Positions 25,105 to 36,358 of a stretch of 64,000 nt of DNA are shown in pieces. Within the stretch, counting starts at the first letter, position 1, and the number at the start of each line of letters is the position of its first letter. The stretch spans positions 708,085 to 772,084 of the forward strand of contig NW_003314302.1 of NCBI RefSeq assembly GCF_000143415.4. The letters are read 5' to 3'. Made by a program: the position numbers and the translations under genes. This DNA comes from Selaginella moellendorffii (taxonomy: Eukaryota; Streptophyta; Lycopodiopsida; Selaginellales; Selaginellaceae). Under the pieces are notes generated by a model. It searched no databases and had not been told where the DNA came from. It saw only the letters and a list, made by a program, of their open reading frames with translations.

Positions 25105-26685
25105 TTAATTGAACTTTGCATAAGTACATAGAGTTCTACCTTGCAGAAATTCCTCCACTAGATCTTGCGTGTTCGCTAGGTTCTCCTTCGGTTCCCATGT
25201 TGCTTCGCAGTGTGGAAATCCTTTCCACTTCACATGGAACTCTCTCACCTCACGTCCTTGTCGCTTGCTCTTGCGCGCATTGAGGATGGCCTCGACTTCG
25301 TATTCCTCTTCCCCTTGGATAACCTCAGGTAAAGGTCTCACTTGGTCCTTGCGAAGCGGATCCTCAAAGTACGGCTTGAGTAAGTTCACGTGGAACACTG
25401 GGTGCATCTTCCCCATCTCTCGAGGAAGTCGGAGACGGTAAGCCACTTTATCGATTCGTGCCTCAATCTCGTAAGGCCCCGCGAACCTGCTTAAGGAACT
25501 CAAGATCAATTCATTTATAGAAATACATGCATCTTTACCTTTGGGTCAACTTTCGGCTGATCCCACTTGGTAGTCTGAGGTTCTTGGTGTTCAGCCACAC
25601 CATCTCCCCAGCTTGGAACTCTACATCCCGACGCTTCTGGTTCGCGTATTTGGTTTGCCTTTGGTGAGCCCGTTCCAAGGAATCCCTCACTAGATTACAA
25701 ATACTGAGTTTTTCCGCCGTGAATGCCTCCACTGCGGGCAACTCTCCATGATACTCGGCCATGCCGAGTTCCACAGGACCTTCAATAGCTCGCCCATTGA
25801 TGACTTCCCATGGACTCACCCCGATACTCGAATGTGGTGAGTTGTTATAACACATTTCCGCAAGTCCCAAATGACTTACCCAATCGGTCTGGTCTCCCGA
25901 GACATAGCATCGCAAATAATCCTCCAGCTGCCTATTCACCCTTTCCGTTTGTCCGTCTGTCAAGAAGTGTTAGTGCCAACAACTTGACTTAATACCCCAT
26001 ACCTGTCTGTGGGTGATAGGCTGTGCTGAATTTCAACTTGGTGCGATACTGTTCTAGGAGAGTCCTCCAAAACCTACTGGTGAAGATCTTATCTCGATCT
26101 GAGATGATCTCTTCCGGTCTTCCCCACACTCGAACCATTTATTCGAAGAATAGCTTCACCACACCTTCCGCATCCACCTCCGTTGTGGTGGGTATGAAAT
26201 GTGCCATTTTCGAAAATCGCTCCACCACCACAAATATCGCATCAAACCCCTCGCTTGGGGGGAGTCCCGTGATAAAGTCCATCGTAAGACATTTCCACGG
26301 ACGATCTGGAATGGGGATGCTTTGCAACAAGCCCCCACTAGCCTTAGTCACGGCTTTTACCTGCTGACATGTTGGACATGTCTTTACATAGTCTTGGACG
26401 TCCTTAGCCATATCTGACCAATGGTACTTCCTCTTGAGTAAGCCCATCGTCTTGGGCACTCCGCCGTGTCCCGCAAGAGGTCTGTCATGACACTCTTCTA
26501 AGACCACCTTCCTTAGTTCCCCTTCTAGAACATACACCCTTGTTTGCTTGTAATAGATGAGTCCGTTGCGTTCCGTATAGCCTGTTTTCTCTTCCGTTGG
26601 TAGCTCACCTCTCTGGTGAGCTTCCCGTGCCTCTAGATTCCTCAGCAACACTTCTTGTGCTAGACCATCGTTCTCATATGCTGTC
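25105..26685 (-). pseudogene. Gypsy A integrase and chromodomain (3' part of pol)
   Basis: This is the C-terminal part of the polyprotein that inserts the cDNA copy into the chromosome. From right to left it has an HHCC zinc-binding segment (H...H in ECHDRPLAGHGG, then CPTCQQ; about 26520-26365), the catalytic core with TMDFITGLP and ISDRDKIF (about 26290-26100), the YHPQT/DGQTE motif split at 25957-26002, and a C-terminal chromodomain with FHVKWKGF and TWEPKENL (about 25310-25180) that would direct insertion to chromatin. Disabling changes are a TAA at 26139-26141 and loss of the upstream RNase H junction by the DNA transposon. A 46-bp GT-AG insertion accounts for the frame change at 25957-26002. 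Confidence 0.9.
25957..26002 (-). other. 46-bp intron-like insertion in the gypsy A integrase
   Basis: On the minus strand it begins GTATGG, ends TTCTTGACAG and has the branch-point-like word CACTAAC about 17 nt before the AG. It splits the conserved HPQT^DGQTE motif, and removing exactly these 46 bases puts both sides in one frame. The bases CTGT occur at both edges, like a short insertion duplication. Confidence 0.7.
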
Positions 26686-26728
26686 CAAGCTCTATTTCGT
26701 TAAAGTGGGAATTGTCATTATCCCACTT
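26686..26728. repeat. Left terminal inverted repeat and subterminal hairpin
   Basis: The 25-bp TIR is followed at once by TTGTCATTATCCCACTT, so AAGTGGGA and TCCCACTT form a small inverted repeat (26703-26728). The right end of the MITE at 52379 has the same arrangement. Confidence 0.85.
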
Positions 26729-27128
26729 GTAAAATAAGGTTTCCAAACCTTTATATAGTATATAAATATAACAAAATTCAACTGTATTGAGGCACATGCC
26801 ATTTTATTTTAAACAAGGAAATGTCTACTCAATCACTTCTCCTCCCCCTGCCACTGCTTCACCTCTCTCTTCTCCTTGTCATCGTCATTCAATTTCTTTC
26901 CATCCTTTTAATATTGGCTGAGTTGCTCCGAGTCTAGATGGAGCCCAAGTCCCCATTCAATCTTTACTTTCCCCTTATTAATAAAACAACTTCGTAGACT
27001 TCCAATAACATGCTGTAACACTTCTAGTATAATGCAAATCCTCTCAAAGAATTGTCTTTTAATATTAATACAATGGCATGGAACCCCATGCCATAATAAG
27101 TTACATTTTTAAATAAATACATGCCATC

Positions 27129-27991
27129 TCAGACTGTTATTTCTTGCCTCCAACGCCTATACAATAATTTTAGAATTTCATCACTCTCCACACTATCAGG
27201 ATTTAAACCCAATAGTAATGCCATCTCTTCTCTAATACGTCCACGCTCATGTTCAGTGGTCGAAGAACCCATCCGGTTGAGCAGATTATGGAGATGCGGA
27301 TAGTGCTTGGCTAGACAATGTATATGCCATAAATGATGACTGGTGTCTGTCCGATCAAATGGCTTCTGATATACTGTTCCATCTGCCATTTGGTTGATTT
27401 CTGCAGCCACCTCCTGGACTGGCCGGTTCTCTATCACCATCGCTCCAAGCCGTTTTGCAAGGTCCCCCAGAACATACGGTTTCTTCTCCCTAGTTTCCAT
27501 ACTGCAAGAGATGGGGTGCACTGCATATGTGTGCGTGTTCGTTGCAGTTTTAATCGGCGAGTCATCGATGATGAGGATTTCACTTGACCTAGTAGTTCGT
27601 TTCATCACTACAGCCTTTGGCTTGACGAAGATGGGCTTGCTACCCCTCACATGGACCATAGTCAAGCAATCCTCCTGCGTTAGGAGAAAGTCAAATGGTA
27701 ATATTATTCGCGTCTGATCGTGCATCATCTGTAGCAACGTTAATGCATTGTGGCGCATCATGGATGTCCAAACTCCCAATTGCAAATTGAACCCGGCCCT
27801 CTGTTTTAAGTGTCGCATGGTCATTATTAGATCCCGCAGTTTCTCCCATGTGATTAATGTGAATCTGTCTCTTTTGACCAACTTGCGACCGCAGGCTTTG
27901 GAGGGTGCAATGACATTCGAGGACGAGCCACGCTCATGGGAGAAAAGGACACCGTTCAGATCAAAAATGATACAGTACCTTCGCCGTGACT
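27129..27991 (-). CDS. FCP1/NIF-type HAD domain, last exon of the minus-strand transposon gene
   Basis: FCP1-type HAD domains are phosphatases that act on phosphoproteins such as the RNA polymerase II tail. The exon starts after a TTTCATTTCAG acceptor (27991) and ends with a stop at 27129, giving about 287 residues. Motif I appears as CIIFDLNGVL near the exon start (family form DLDxTL), a middle motif as LGVWTSMMRHN, and the late acidic motif as ILIIDDSP, in family order. The second Asp of motif I is Asn here, so catalysis may be lost. A helical C-terminal extension of about 100 residues follows. The intron before it (27992-28038, 47 bp) joins the exon to the repeat region upstream, so the domain is the C-terminus of a larger protein. 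This exon itself has no stops or shifts. Confidence 0.8.
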
Positions 27992-28038
27992 CTGAAATGA
28001 AATGCGTCAGCATAAAAAATGGTACAAGTCAATTTTAC

Positions 28039-28778
28039 CATCTACAATATTAGCGAATGGTGCTCCCGATGGTCGTTGAGAGGGTTTTGGTCGAGGAAAC
28101 GTGAAGGGCGGAAATACTCTCCTCTGCAATGTGGGGTCAATTGCATCCGATGGCGTGTGGGCACATGCCATTTCAGCTGTAGACTCTGGTACAACTGGCT
28201 CAACAGTGGCATGGGGTGGTTCCGATGGCGTGTGATCACACGCCATTTCAGCTGGTGCCTCCGTTGGCAAAGTGGACATGACCGAACAGGCAGCAGGGGC
28301 GGTGTAGGGAGGTTCCAACAGCGCGTAGTCAGACTATTGGGCACACGTTGAGTCCGTTGGAAATGAGGATACGACCGGCTCGGCGGCTGGGGCGGCCTCA
28401 TGCGGGTCCAATGGCGCCTGGTCACCGTCAGTTGGATACGTGGACAAGATTGACTCAGTGGTATGGGCAACATCAAGTGGAGCGTGGTCAGCTTGCTTGG
28501 CGTTGATATGGATAGTAGCCTCCACCAGCTCTGATGACTTTTGCAGGCAAGTAGAGTCCACTGGCGGATCCATATGCATGTCCAAATATCTCCCTTCGAT
28601 TGAGATGGTATCCTCCCGTGCTACTAAAAAAAAACTCATTAGCACATTGAATCGACTATACTGTTTTTACCATCAACTGCTATTGAGGAACTAGGACCGA
28701 TATCACTTGGGCGCACTGCTGATTCTGAAGGATTGGACATACGTTTCGACCCTTGCTTGGCACTATCCTTCCTCGACA
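28039..28778 (-). CDS. Pro/Ala repeat region of the minus-strand transposon gene
   Basis: Two exons, 28671-28778 and 28039-28623, are separated by a 47-bp intron (28624-28670). The second encodes a run of diverged repeats of about 25-28 residues with the pattern APLD...AAEPVVSS.PTD. It reads through one TAG at 28334-28336. Two of the repeats include coding copies of the transposon palindrome (28150-28171 and 28225-28246), read as AEMACAHTPSD and AEMACDHTPSE. The region looks like a flexible linker. No enzyme or binding domain is recognisable. Confidence 0.55.
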
Positions 28779-28823
28779 CTAAAGGCTAGAGTTTGTAAAT
28801 TCAACTGAATAATCTCTACTTAC

Positions 28824-29435
28824 CATTTGCTCTGCGACCTACATGGACAATGTTAGAAATGGTAAAAGGTTAGGAATGGATGTACTATTATTTACCTGAT
28901 GGTTTGTCTTGTATGACCTTCCTCCGCTGCTCTTTGGCCACCTCAGGCTGGCCATCGTCGTCGTCGTTATTGTGATCGTCACCATTGTGAGGACCATCCA
29001 AGTCCTCTTCGTCCTCCTCTTCTTCGTCCTCCTCTTCTTTGTCCTCCTTTTTGTCCTTCTGCTCTTCCTGCTCATTATCTTTCTCTAGCTCCTCATCCCC
29101 CTCCTGCATTTCTTCCATAGGCTGCTCAGGCTGGATGGCTTGTTCTTCCAGGACCATCTTGGGAAAATCATCTGGCCAAGTCTCCATCTCAAAATACAAG
29201 ACATCCATAGCCTGTTTTAGTGCGTGACCTAGGACCGTATCCTCACCTGATTGTCTTAACATGGTTTCTGCACATTCTTGCACCCTTCGAAGATGACGAG
29301 ATGAGAAAAACGTGGCCCTGACTTGAAAAGCATCCCTCATCCATTGTACCTCTCCATTGAGATTGGGGAAGGGGAGTCCGCCATAGGAATCTGAGTCAGG
29401 AGGTGGTGACTGCCTGCTTTCACTCAGCCCTTGAT
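28824..29435 (-). CDS. Acidic region and 15-nt micro-exon of the minus-strand transposon gene
   Basis: Exon 28895-29435 begins after the palindrome intron (ATTGCAG acceptor) and encodes about 180 residues. The first part is globular-looking (words QWMRDAFQVRATFFSS and EMETWPDDFPKM). A long Glu/Asp/Lys/Gln-rich tract follows (about 29105-28950) and then an acidic/His/Asn tail. A micro-exon (28824-28838, 15 nt) lies between a 56-bp intron (28839-28894) and a 45-bp intron (28779-28823), each with GT-AG borders. The acidic tract is of the kind seen in chromatin and nucleolar proteins. I do not assign a function. Confidence 0.5.
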
Positions 29436-29482
29436 CTGCAATGAATGGCATGAGCACACACGCCATAATCGCGAGGCATTAC
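29436..29482 (-). other. 47-bp intron built around a palindrome
   Basis: On the minus strand: donor GTAATG, 22-bp palindrome (29445-29466), acceptor TCATTGCAG. Little else remains in the intron. Confidence 0.7.
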
Positions 29483-29890
29483 CTATCATCTTTTCGTTGC
29501 CCTTCTTCCTTTTCGAATCAAACACCTCTGATCCCGATGACTGTCCAACGTGCTTTCGCTTTTTATGACCACTGTCAGTTTGAGCTTGGCTAGTGCTTGC
29601 CTGTTTTGCCTTTGAAGAAGTGTCTCCTGCAAGGAATGGCATGAGACCACACGCCATTGCAAATATAATTTGTACCTCCTTTTTTCCTATTGCTTGTCTG
29701 TTTGTCCTTCTTCGACGCGCCACCAGTGCGTTTTTCAGTCCTCGTGTCTGAATATTCACAACGATCTATAATCAAAATGGCGTGAGGCCTCACGTGACCT
29801 TACTTTGTGCAGGTTGTGAGCTCGGCCCAACATGGGTATCTTCAACAGTAGCTGTTAACGCTGTTTCAGCATCTGGGGGTGGCCACACTC
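29483..29890 (-). CDS. Three short basic exons of the minus-strand transposon gene
   Basis: The exons are 29804-29890, 29676-29765 and 29483-29626. They encode Ser/Thr/Lys/Arg/Gln-rich linker sequence, for example KKDKQTSNRKKG and HKKRKHVGQSSG, both of which would serve as nuclear localisation signals. They are separated by palindrome-bearing introns of 38 bp (29766-29803) and 49 bp (29627-29675), and followed by one of 47 bp (29436-29482). Confidence 0.5.
29627..29675 (-). other. 49-bp intron built around a palindrome
   Basis: Donor GTACAA, palindrome at 29636-29657, acceptor TCCTTGCAG. The layout is the same as in the neighbouring 47-bp intron. Confidence 0.7.
29766..29803 (-). other. 38-bp intron with a degenerate palindrome
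   Basis: Donor GTAAGG, palindrome with one damaged arm (29777-29798), acceptor GATTATAG. At 38 bp this is near or below the usual plant minimum, so the splice call is less sure. Confidence 0.5.
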
Positions 29891-29940
29891 CTGCATACAG
29901 AGCTTGTGAGATAACATTTAAACTTAAAGTGCGTACTCAC

Positions 29941-31046
29941 TAGGTTCGCAAAGAAGATACTGTTTTTCTTTGGCAACTGTAATTATATGCTCCATTGAAG
30001 TCACCTCTTCAATGGAGTTTGTCACCGCAACACACGGGACACCCTTGAGTAGTGCGGCTCGAAAGAATAGTCTGCCGCAGTTGTACTCGACAACGCATTT
30101 GCCCTTGGAGTCGGAAGCAGGTGACCCACCCACTATTGTGTTGAAGACCCAGCTGAGCATTTCCCATGCTGCACCTGGAGCTTTCTTTGGATTCGAAAGC
30201 TCCATAGCCGTCTTCAGTTCCTCAGGCACGGGTAAATTGACCTCCCTCAGATCAATTCGATCGGCTTTGTCGAACGAAGCTAGGAAGTCACTCCAGTCCC
30301 ACTCTGCTGCAGGACCAATAACAAGGGCGAGTGTGAAGATGCGGACATTCGTTGGTATCTTCTTCTTAGCCATTATCCCATGGATCTCCCGCATCTCCTT
30401 GCCTTTCAACCGAGCCTTCACCTCGTTCAAGGCCTTCCAGAACTTGTGATAGGATTCGGAGTCATAGATCATATAGTGGACTGAAGATTCCACCTCCGCA
30501 AGTCCCACCATTAAGTCAATGATGGAGTTGACTTCGTCTGCATGAGTGATCTCCTCGTTTGTGAAGTCCATCACACAAAAGATGTTCTTGACCTACTCAT
30601 CTCCGCGGGAAATGATGCTCCTCCACCTTTGATCCTCATCCGAATTCACGTATACCCGGTAAGGTTCTTGATAGGCCTCTGCTGCGGGGTCGAGCTGTTT
30701 CTGAAGCCGGCAGTCAACATCCCTCTTAATGAAATTTGGATACTAATCCAACTTCTCAGCTTTACTTTTCATGGCATCCCGCAGCAGATCGATGAACTTG
30801 GGGGCCCCCTTCACGTACTCGTCGATGTCTTCATTTGACAAATCCAGCGCTTCCATCATCTCTTGCGTGGTGTTGATGCTCACCCTCTCCACGGCCACTT
30901 GCTCGAAGATCCAATCCTTCAATAGCGCACGAGCTCTCAGAGTCGTGCACAAGTCCTCGTATGTCACAATATGGCCGGGAGTCATTTGATCTTGTTGAAG
31001 ACTACCTCACCATCTAGAAGAGCATTAGCCACTGTCAGAAGGTCGT
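29941..31046 (-). pseudogene. Middle region of the minus-strand transposon gene; possible degenerate DNA-methyltransferase fold
   Basis: The frame continues from the ParB-like exon across the gypsy B insertion, with a 1-nt shift near 30987. It then runs to 29941, where a GTGAGT donor starts a 50-bp intron. Two TAG codons interrupt it (30743-30745 and 30593-30595). The last third contains CVVEYNCGRLFFRAALLKGV followed by VAVT, which in layout resembles the SAM-binding loop of beta-class DNA methylases (DPFxGSG...AAxxxGR...xGxE) with key residues changed. ALVIGPAAEWDW lies upstream where the DPPY-type motif would be. ParB-like plus methylase fusions are known from bacteria and phages. This assignment is speculative; otherwise the region is unrecognised. 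Confidence 0.35.
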
Positions 31047-31485
31047 TGTCAAGACCCCCAACAAGATCAAGACTGGAAAATGCTAAAGACAAAGAGAAAA
31101 AGCTAGTGAAAACAAAGAAGAGGCCTTAGACTGGTGTTGATTCAGATTGTGGAGAAAGGGAACAAGGCTAACCTATATATACTATAGGTTGATGAAGCTC
31201 CATCACTCTTGGATCGAGGACGGCCTAAATACAGCTGAGGTCGAGGAGGCGCCACATCATCATCAGGAATGTGGCTCGAGACTCAGGAATCGGGAAGTGT
31301 CTCGAGACTTAGGAATCGGGAAGTGTCTCGAGAGTCAGGAATAGGGAAGTGTCTCGAGACTCAGGAATCGGGAAGTGTCTCGAGAGTCAGGAATAGGGAA
31401 GTGTCTCGAGAGTCAGGAATGTGGTCTGCAGGTCAGGAATCCGGTGAGAGTCAGGAATGTGGCAAGAATTGGGGGATTCCTGACA
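31047..31485 (-). repeat. Gypsy B 3' LTR with internal tandem repeat
   Basis: About six tandem units built on GGAAGTGTCTCGAGA and GTCAGGAAT fill 31260-31470. A TATATATACTATAG word (31170-31187) is a candidate TATA region for the LTR promoter, though it would have to be read on the minus strand. The other LTR (36313-36751) has the same content. Confidence 0.85.
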
Positions 31486-31496
31486 GCACCCCCTCC

Positions 31497-34400
31497 TCAA
31501 GAACGAGTGGAACGAGGATGTGAACGAGAACGAAGAGGAGGATGAGATGAGCGGCGAGGGATGGGAGAGGGAGAAAAAAAATGAGGACTGGGACGAGAAG
31601 GATAGCGGCGGTGGAAGTCCTGAACAAGGTCAGGAGAATGAAGCAGGTTGTCCGCAGGTTCCCAAGTGCGTTCCTCAGGTCCGTAACCCTTCCAGTCCAC
31701 CAGATAGTAGAGTTTAGACCGTGAAATCTTGGAATCAAGGATGTCCTGAACCTCGTACTCAGACCCATCCTCGAGCTGCACTGGTGGAGGCGGAGGAATG
31801 ACCCGATTTGGAATAGGACTGGGAATATAAGGCTCAAGGAGAGAGGAGTGAAAAACGGGGTGAATTTGATATGAGGAGGGAAGTGCAAGGCGATAAGTGA
31901 CAGGATTAATGATGGCAGTGATAGGGAAAGGACCAAGGCGTTTGAAATCGAGTTTTGGACAGGGCCTGGTGGTGGAGATATTTCGCCTGAGGAGCCAGAC
32001 TTTATCCCCGATATTGTAAGGGGGACAATCCTGACGATGGACATTGGCAAATGTTTTATGAGATTCCTGAGCACGATGGAGGTGGAAGGAGATGGAGTTG
32101 TGGATTTCCTGGAGGTTGGAGATAAATGCCTCAGAGCGGGGATTTGAACGAGAGGATTCAGATGGAGAAGGAAGTGAGAGATTGAATCGGGGATTTCGGC
32201 CAGAGTTCGCAAAGAAGGGGGAAACTCGAAGAGTGGAGTGAACAGAGTTGTTATAGGAAAACTCAGCAAGGGGAAGGATATCGAACCAGTTATCCTGATG
32301 ATAGTTGATAAAGCACCTCAAGAATTGTTCCAACGTCTGAATCGTTTGCTCGGACTGCCCATCAGTTTGAGGATGATATGCCGAAGAGAGGTTGGCCTTC
32401 ACTCCAAGCAGCTGCAAAAACCGTTGCCAGAAATGAGAGATGAACTGAGGCCCCCGATCCGAAACCACATCTATAGGAATCCCATGAAGTCGGAAAATTT
32501 CCCTGAATACCAGTTTTGCCATGTCCTCGCCCGAAAACTCTTTGGTACATGGCAAGAAGTGCGCCATCTTTGTGAAGCGATCCACCACGACTAAAATGCT
32601 GTTGAAGCCTCCAGAACTCGGAAGATCACTCAAGAAATCCATGGAGATGGATTCCCAAGGACCTGAAGGGACCGGAAGGGAACGAAGCAAACCTGAAGGA
32701 AGGTGGCGAGGTACCTTATTTCGGGCACAAGTGTCACAGGAGGTAACAAAAGCTTTGATGTAGTCGTCCATGTGAGGCCACCAAAAGTCCCGTGCAACTA
32801 GCTCATAGGTTTTCGCAATGCCGAAGTGACCAGCAGTCGGGCTATCGTGGCACGCCATCAGGACCAACCTTCGAGTATCACCTTCAGGAACGTAAAGCTG
32901 CTCCCCACGGTACAATAAGCCATCTAAGAACTCGAACTCGTCAAATCGCCGGCAGTCGGGAGTCACTGGGTGTCCAGCCTAAAGATGGGGGAAAATGTCG
33001 CTAGCGAGATCATCGGATTGAAGATCGTTTCTGATTGCATCCATCAAGGAGGAGTCCTGAGGGGCCAGGGAAATTGCCATAACTTGAAGCCGATCAGGAC
33101 CGAGGATAACTTGATCCTGTTGATCGAAGGCAGGATTACCAGGCTTGAGACTGAGATAGGAGCGCCTTGAAAGAGCATCAGGAAGGCCTTGAAACTTTCC
33201 AGGTCTGTACTTGATAACAAAATCAAACCGACTCAGGAATTGTGCCCACCTTGCTTGACGACGGCTTAAAACTCGGGAAGTGGCAAAGTACTCGAGATTT
33301 TTGTGATCCGTCCAGACTGTTGTTTGATGGCTCGCCCCCTCCAAGAAACGGCGCCACTCTCCAAAGGAATCCACGATGGCAAGGAGCTCCTTGTCGTGGA
33401 TTTCGTAATTGATCTCCGCAGGCTGGAATTTCCGAGAATGGAAAGCGACCGGATGAAGTTCGTGATCCGCTCCGAGTTGAGACAGTACAGCACCAATGGC
33501 AAAGTCGGAGGCGTCAGCCTCGATGAAGAAAGGTTGTGAGGAATTAGCATGGATCAAGACAGGAGCAGAACTGAAGGCCGCCTTGAGTGTGTCGAAGGCC
33601 TGCTGGGCAGCAGCAGACCAAGAGAAGGGAACATCCTTGCGAGTGAGATGTGTGAGAGGAAGGACAATGTCAGAGTAGTGATCAATGAATTTGCGGTAGA
33701 AGTTGGCGAAGCCAAGGAAAACTTGAACGTCCGACATTGATTGTGGAGGCTCCCATTCGAGAATAGTCTTGACTTTAGCAGGATCCATCGTGATACCCTC
33801 AGGAGTGATAATGTACCCAAGGAACTCCACAGACTGCTGATCAAAGGAACATTTCTCAAGCTTTGCGTATAGACCGTGTTCTCGCAGCTTCGCTAGCACC
33901 TTGCGAACATGTTCGTCATGCTCCTCCTGAGTTTTTGAGTAGATGAGGATGTCATCAAGGTAGACGATCACCATCTGATCAAGAAACTCCCGAAAAACGT
34001 CGTTCGCCATGTGTTGGAAAACCGCGGGAGTATTTGTCAAGCCAAATGGCATGACAGTGTACTCGAAGTGGCCATAGCGGGTTCAGAACGCAGTCTTCCA
34101 TTCATCACCAGGCCGGATCCGGATCAGGTTGTATGCTCCACGGAGGTCGATCTTGGTGAAGAAGCGGGCACCGCCGAGGCGTTCCAACAAGTCCGAGATC
34201 AGGGGCAGCGGATAACGGTTCCGAACAGTCACCTTGTTCAAACCTCGGTAGTCGATGACTAACCGCAAGCTCCCATCCTTCTTCTTGACAAAGAAGACAG
34301 GCGCTCCAGCCGGGGACTGCGAATGCTGAATGTAGCCCGAGGCAAGGTTTTGATCCACGTACTCTTTGAGGGCCTTAAGCTCGGACGGGGATAACCCGTA

Positions 34401-35336
34401 GATAGGCCCCCACGGAGGTGACGCTCCTTCCTGTAAATCAATGGGACAATCATAAGGCCGATGAACAAGCAATACACTAGCTTTTTTCTTGTCAAACACA
34501 TCCCCAAAATCATGATACTTCTCAGGAAGACTGACAGGAGAAACATGCAAAGCAAAAAGAAAAAGAGGTTCTTCATGAAGGAGTTCTTTCATAGTGATTG
34601 TGGAGATAGGAGAAGGGGTACGACTAAATGGAATGACGAGACGAGGATACTGTCCAGTGTAAGATGGAAGAGAGGAAAAAGAAGAGGATGAAAACTTCGT
34701 AGAGTCAGGAACAGAACCCCGACTTGAGTTTAGGGAACTTTTCCTGATTCGGACTCGATTAACACCAGGGGAAGCCGTGGGAGATGGTGATGGGGGAGAG
34801 ATGAGCTGTAAGTCCTTCCAACAAATCTGAGGCTGATGTAGTTGGAACCAAGGAAGACCGAGCACCACAGAGGAGGACTTGCTGTTGATGATGTTGAAGG
34901 CGATATCAGTGACAGTGGACCCGATGTGTACTCGAACGGGCAACGTTTCCCTAAGTCCAGAAGATGGAGACACAAAATGCCCGCCGATGCCTTCAACCCT
35001 CAGATCCCGTATGGTAGGAGAAAGAGGAACGTGATGTCGGGCAGCAAAGTCCGTGTCCATGAAGCAGGAAGTTGCACCCGAGTCCAGTAGCGCCAAAGCC
35101 TTGAGTCCTGATTGTCCGGTGAAAGAAAGGAGACATGGGACGCGGAAGTTGCGGGAATTGGTGGTGGCTTTGATGAAAGGTGGTGAGGAGCTTGATAAGG
35201 AAGAAAAGTGATTTTTATTTGGGGAGTCCAAACAGACAGCTCCTACTCTGTTTGGACAGGGTCGTTTCCCGACTGCAACAGAAGTGGACTTTGAGGCAGA
35301 GTGAACTCGAGCAATCGGGGAGGCTTCCTGGGACAC
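31497..35336 (-). pseudogene. Gypsy B pol polyprotein
   Basis: One frame from 35336 to 31497, interrupted by TGA at 34083-34085 and TAG at 32979-32981. Domains in order: aspartic protease with [12 protein letters not shown] (about 35100-35060), reverse transcriptase with [10 protein letters not shown] and YLDDILIYS (about 34300-33940), RNase H with HSRKF, EIHDKELLAIV and WTDHKNLEYF (about 33470-33290), integrase HHCC segment with CDTCARNK (about 32730), catalytic core with SMDFLSDLP and VSDRGPQF (about 32650-32440), and a C-terminal chromodomain with YLVDWKGYG and TWEPADNL (about 31710-31660). All catalytic motifs of the chromovirus clade are present, so only the two stop codons mark it as dead. 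Confidence 0.93.
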
Positions 35337-36358
35337 ACAGCTGCTTTGTGATTAGGATCAGCACAGTAGAGGCAAAGATTATGAGATATTCGACGTTGCC
35401 TCTCAGCAGGACTCAACTTCCCTCTAATGATTCGGGGAGTACCAGAAATATCCATCGGGACCGGAGTAGTAGGTTCAGGACTATGCCCCGAAGACTCAAG
35501 CTGGGATTCCTGAGTCTGGGACGGAAAAACAGCGGCGCGACGACTTTCCTGACGACGTTCAAAGAGACGATTGTCACATCGAACAGCTTTGTTGATGGCG
35601 TCCGACAGGTCCTTGGGATCCTCCATGGTGAGCAACAAATCCTTGACACCGTTGTTGAGGCCGAAACGAAATTGGTCAATCAGGGCCCGCTCATCCCACT
35701 GAGTGTCCAAGGCAAGGAGTTGGAACTCTGCAGCGTAGATCGAGGCAGGACGAGACCCCTGAGAGAGACGTCTCATCTTTGTGGTAGCAGCCCGAACACG
35801 ATCCGTCTCGCCAAAACATGCTTCGAGCTTCTCTTTGAACAATTGAAGATCCATCAGCTCCAGAACCACGACCCCTTTCATGCTCTTCTCTAGAAGAGGA
35901 GAAAACCATGACAAAGCTGCACCCTCGAGCAATGTCCCAATCGCGCCGATTTGAGACTCGGGAGTGGGGTACCGCCGATGTTGAAGTGCAAAGATCAGCT
36001 CCATTTGGTTCAAAAATCCACGAAGCTCCGAACGCTTGCCTGAAAATTTCGCCGGGAAACTCACCTTCGGTTCAGGAACTTTGCTGGATCCTTGAGCCGA
36101 AAGTGAAGCAAGCTCTTGCTGCATGCGAAGAAGGGTCGCCTTCAGCTCGGTATTCTCAGACTGAATTTTTGCAAGGACTTCGGCAAAGAAATCAGGATGG
36201 CTTGGAGACTCCATTGGCAAGAAGAAAGAAAAGAAAAGGGGAAAAAAGACAAAGGCAATCAAATAATCAAAACGAGCTAAAAGAAAAGCAAAAAACACAA
36301 TCTGAATCAAACTCTCAAGACCCCCAACAAGATCAAGACTGGAAAATGCTAAAGACAA
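35243..36358 (-). CDS. Gypsy B gag
   Basis: A 371-codon open frame whose start near 36210 ([10 protein letters not shown]) is more likely than the upstream ATG, because the upstream part is a hydrophobic leader overlapping the LTR. It has a coiled-coil-like segment with repeated Glu/Leu (about 36190-36100), the conserved gag core with [15 protein letters not shown] and [12 protein letters not shown], and a CCHC zinc knuckle [14 protein letters not shown] (about 35375-35335). Gag forms the particle that packages the RNA. It overlaps pol by about 94 bp in another frame, so pol would need a frameshift. No stop interrupts it. Confidence 0.88.
   Translation of the reverse strand: MSLAFSSLDLVGGLESLIQIVFFAFLLARFDYLIAFVFFPLFFSFFLPMESPSHPDFFAEVLAKIQSENTELKATLLRMQQELASLSAQGSSKVPEPKVSFPAKFSGKRSELRGFLNQMELIFALQHRRYPTPESQIGAIGTLLEGAALSWFSPLLEKSMKGVVVLELMDLQLFKEKLEACFGETDRVRAATTKMRRLSQGSRPASIYAAEFQLLALDTQWDERALIDQFRFGLNNGVKDLLLTMEDPKDLSDAINKAVRCDNRLFERRQESRRAAVFPSQTQESQLESSGHSPEPTTPVPMDISGTPRIIRGKLSPAERQRRISHNLCLYCADPNHKAAVCPRKPPRLLEFTLPQSPLLLQSGNDPVQTE

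Noticed and set aside
29970-30449. 159-codon plus-strand open frame
   Set aside because: Antisense of the spliced minus-strand gene; no family resemblance.
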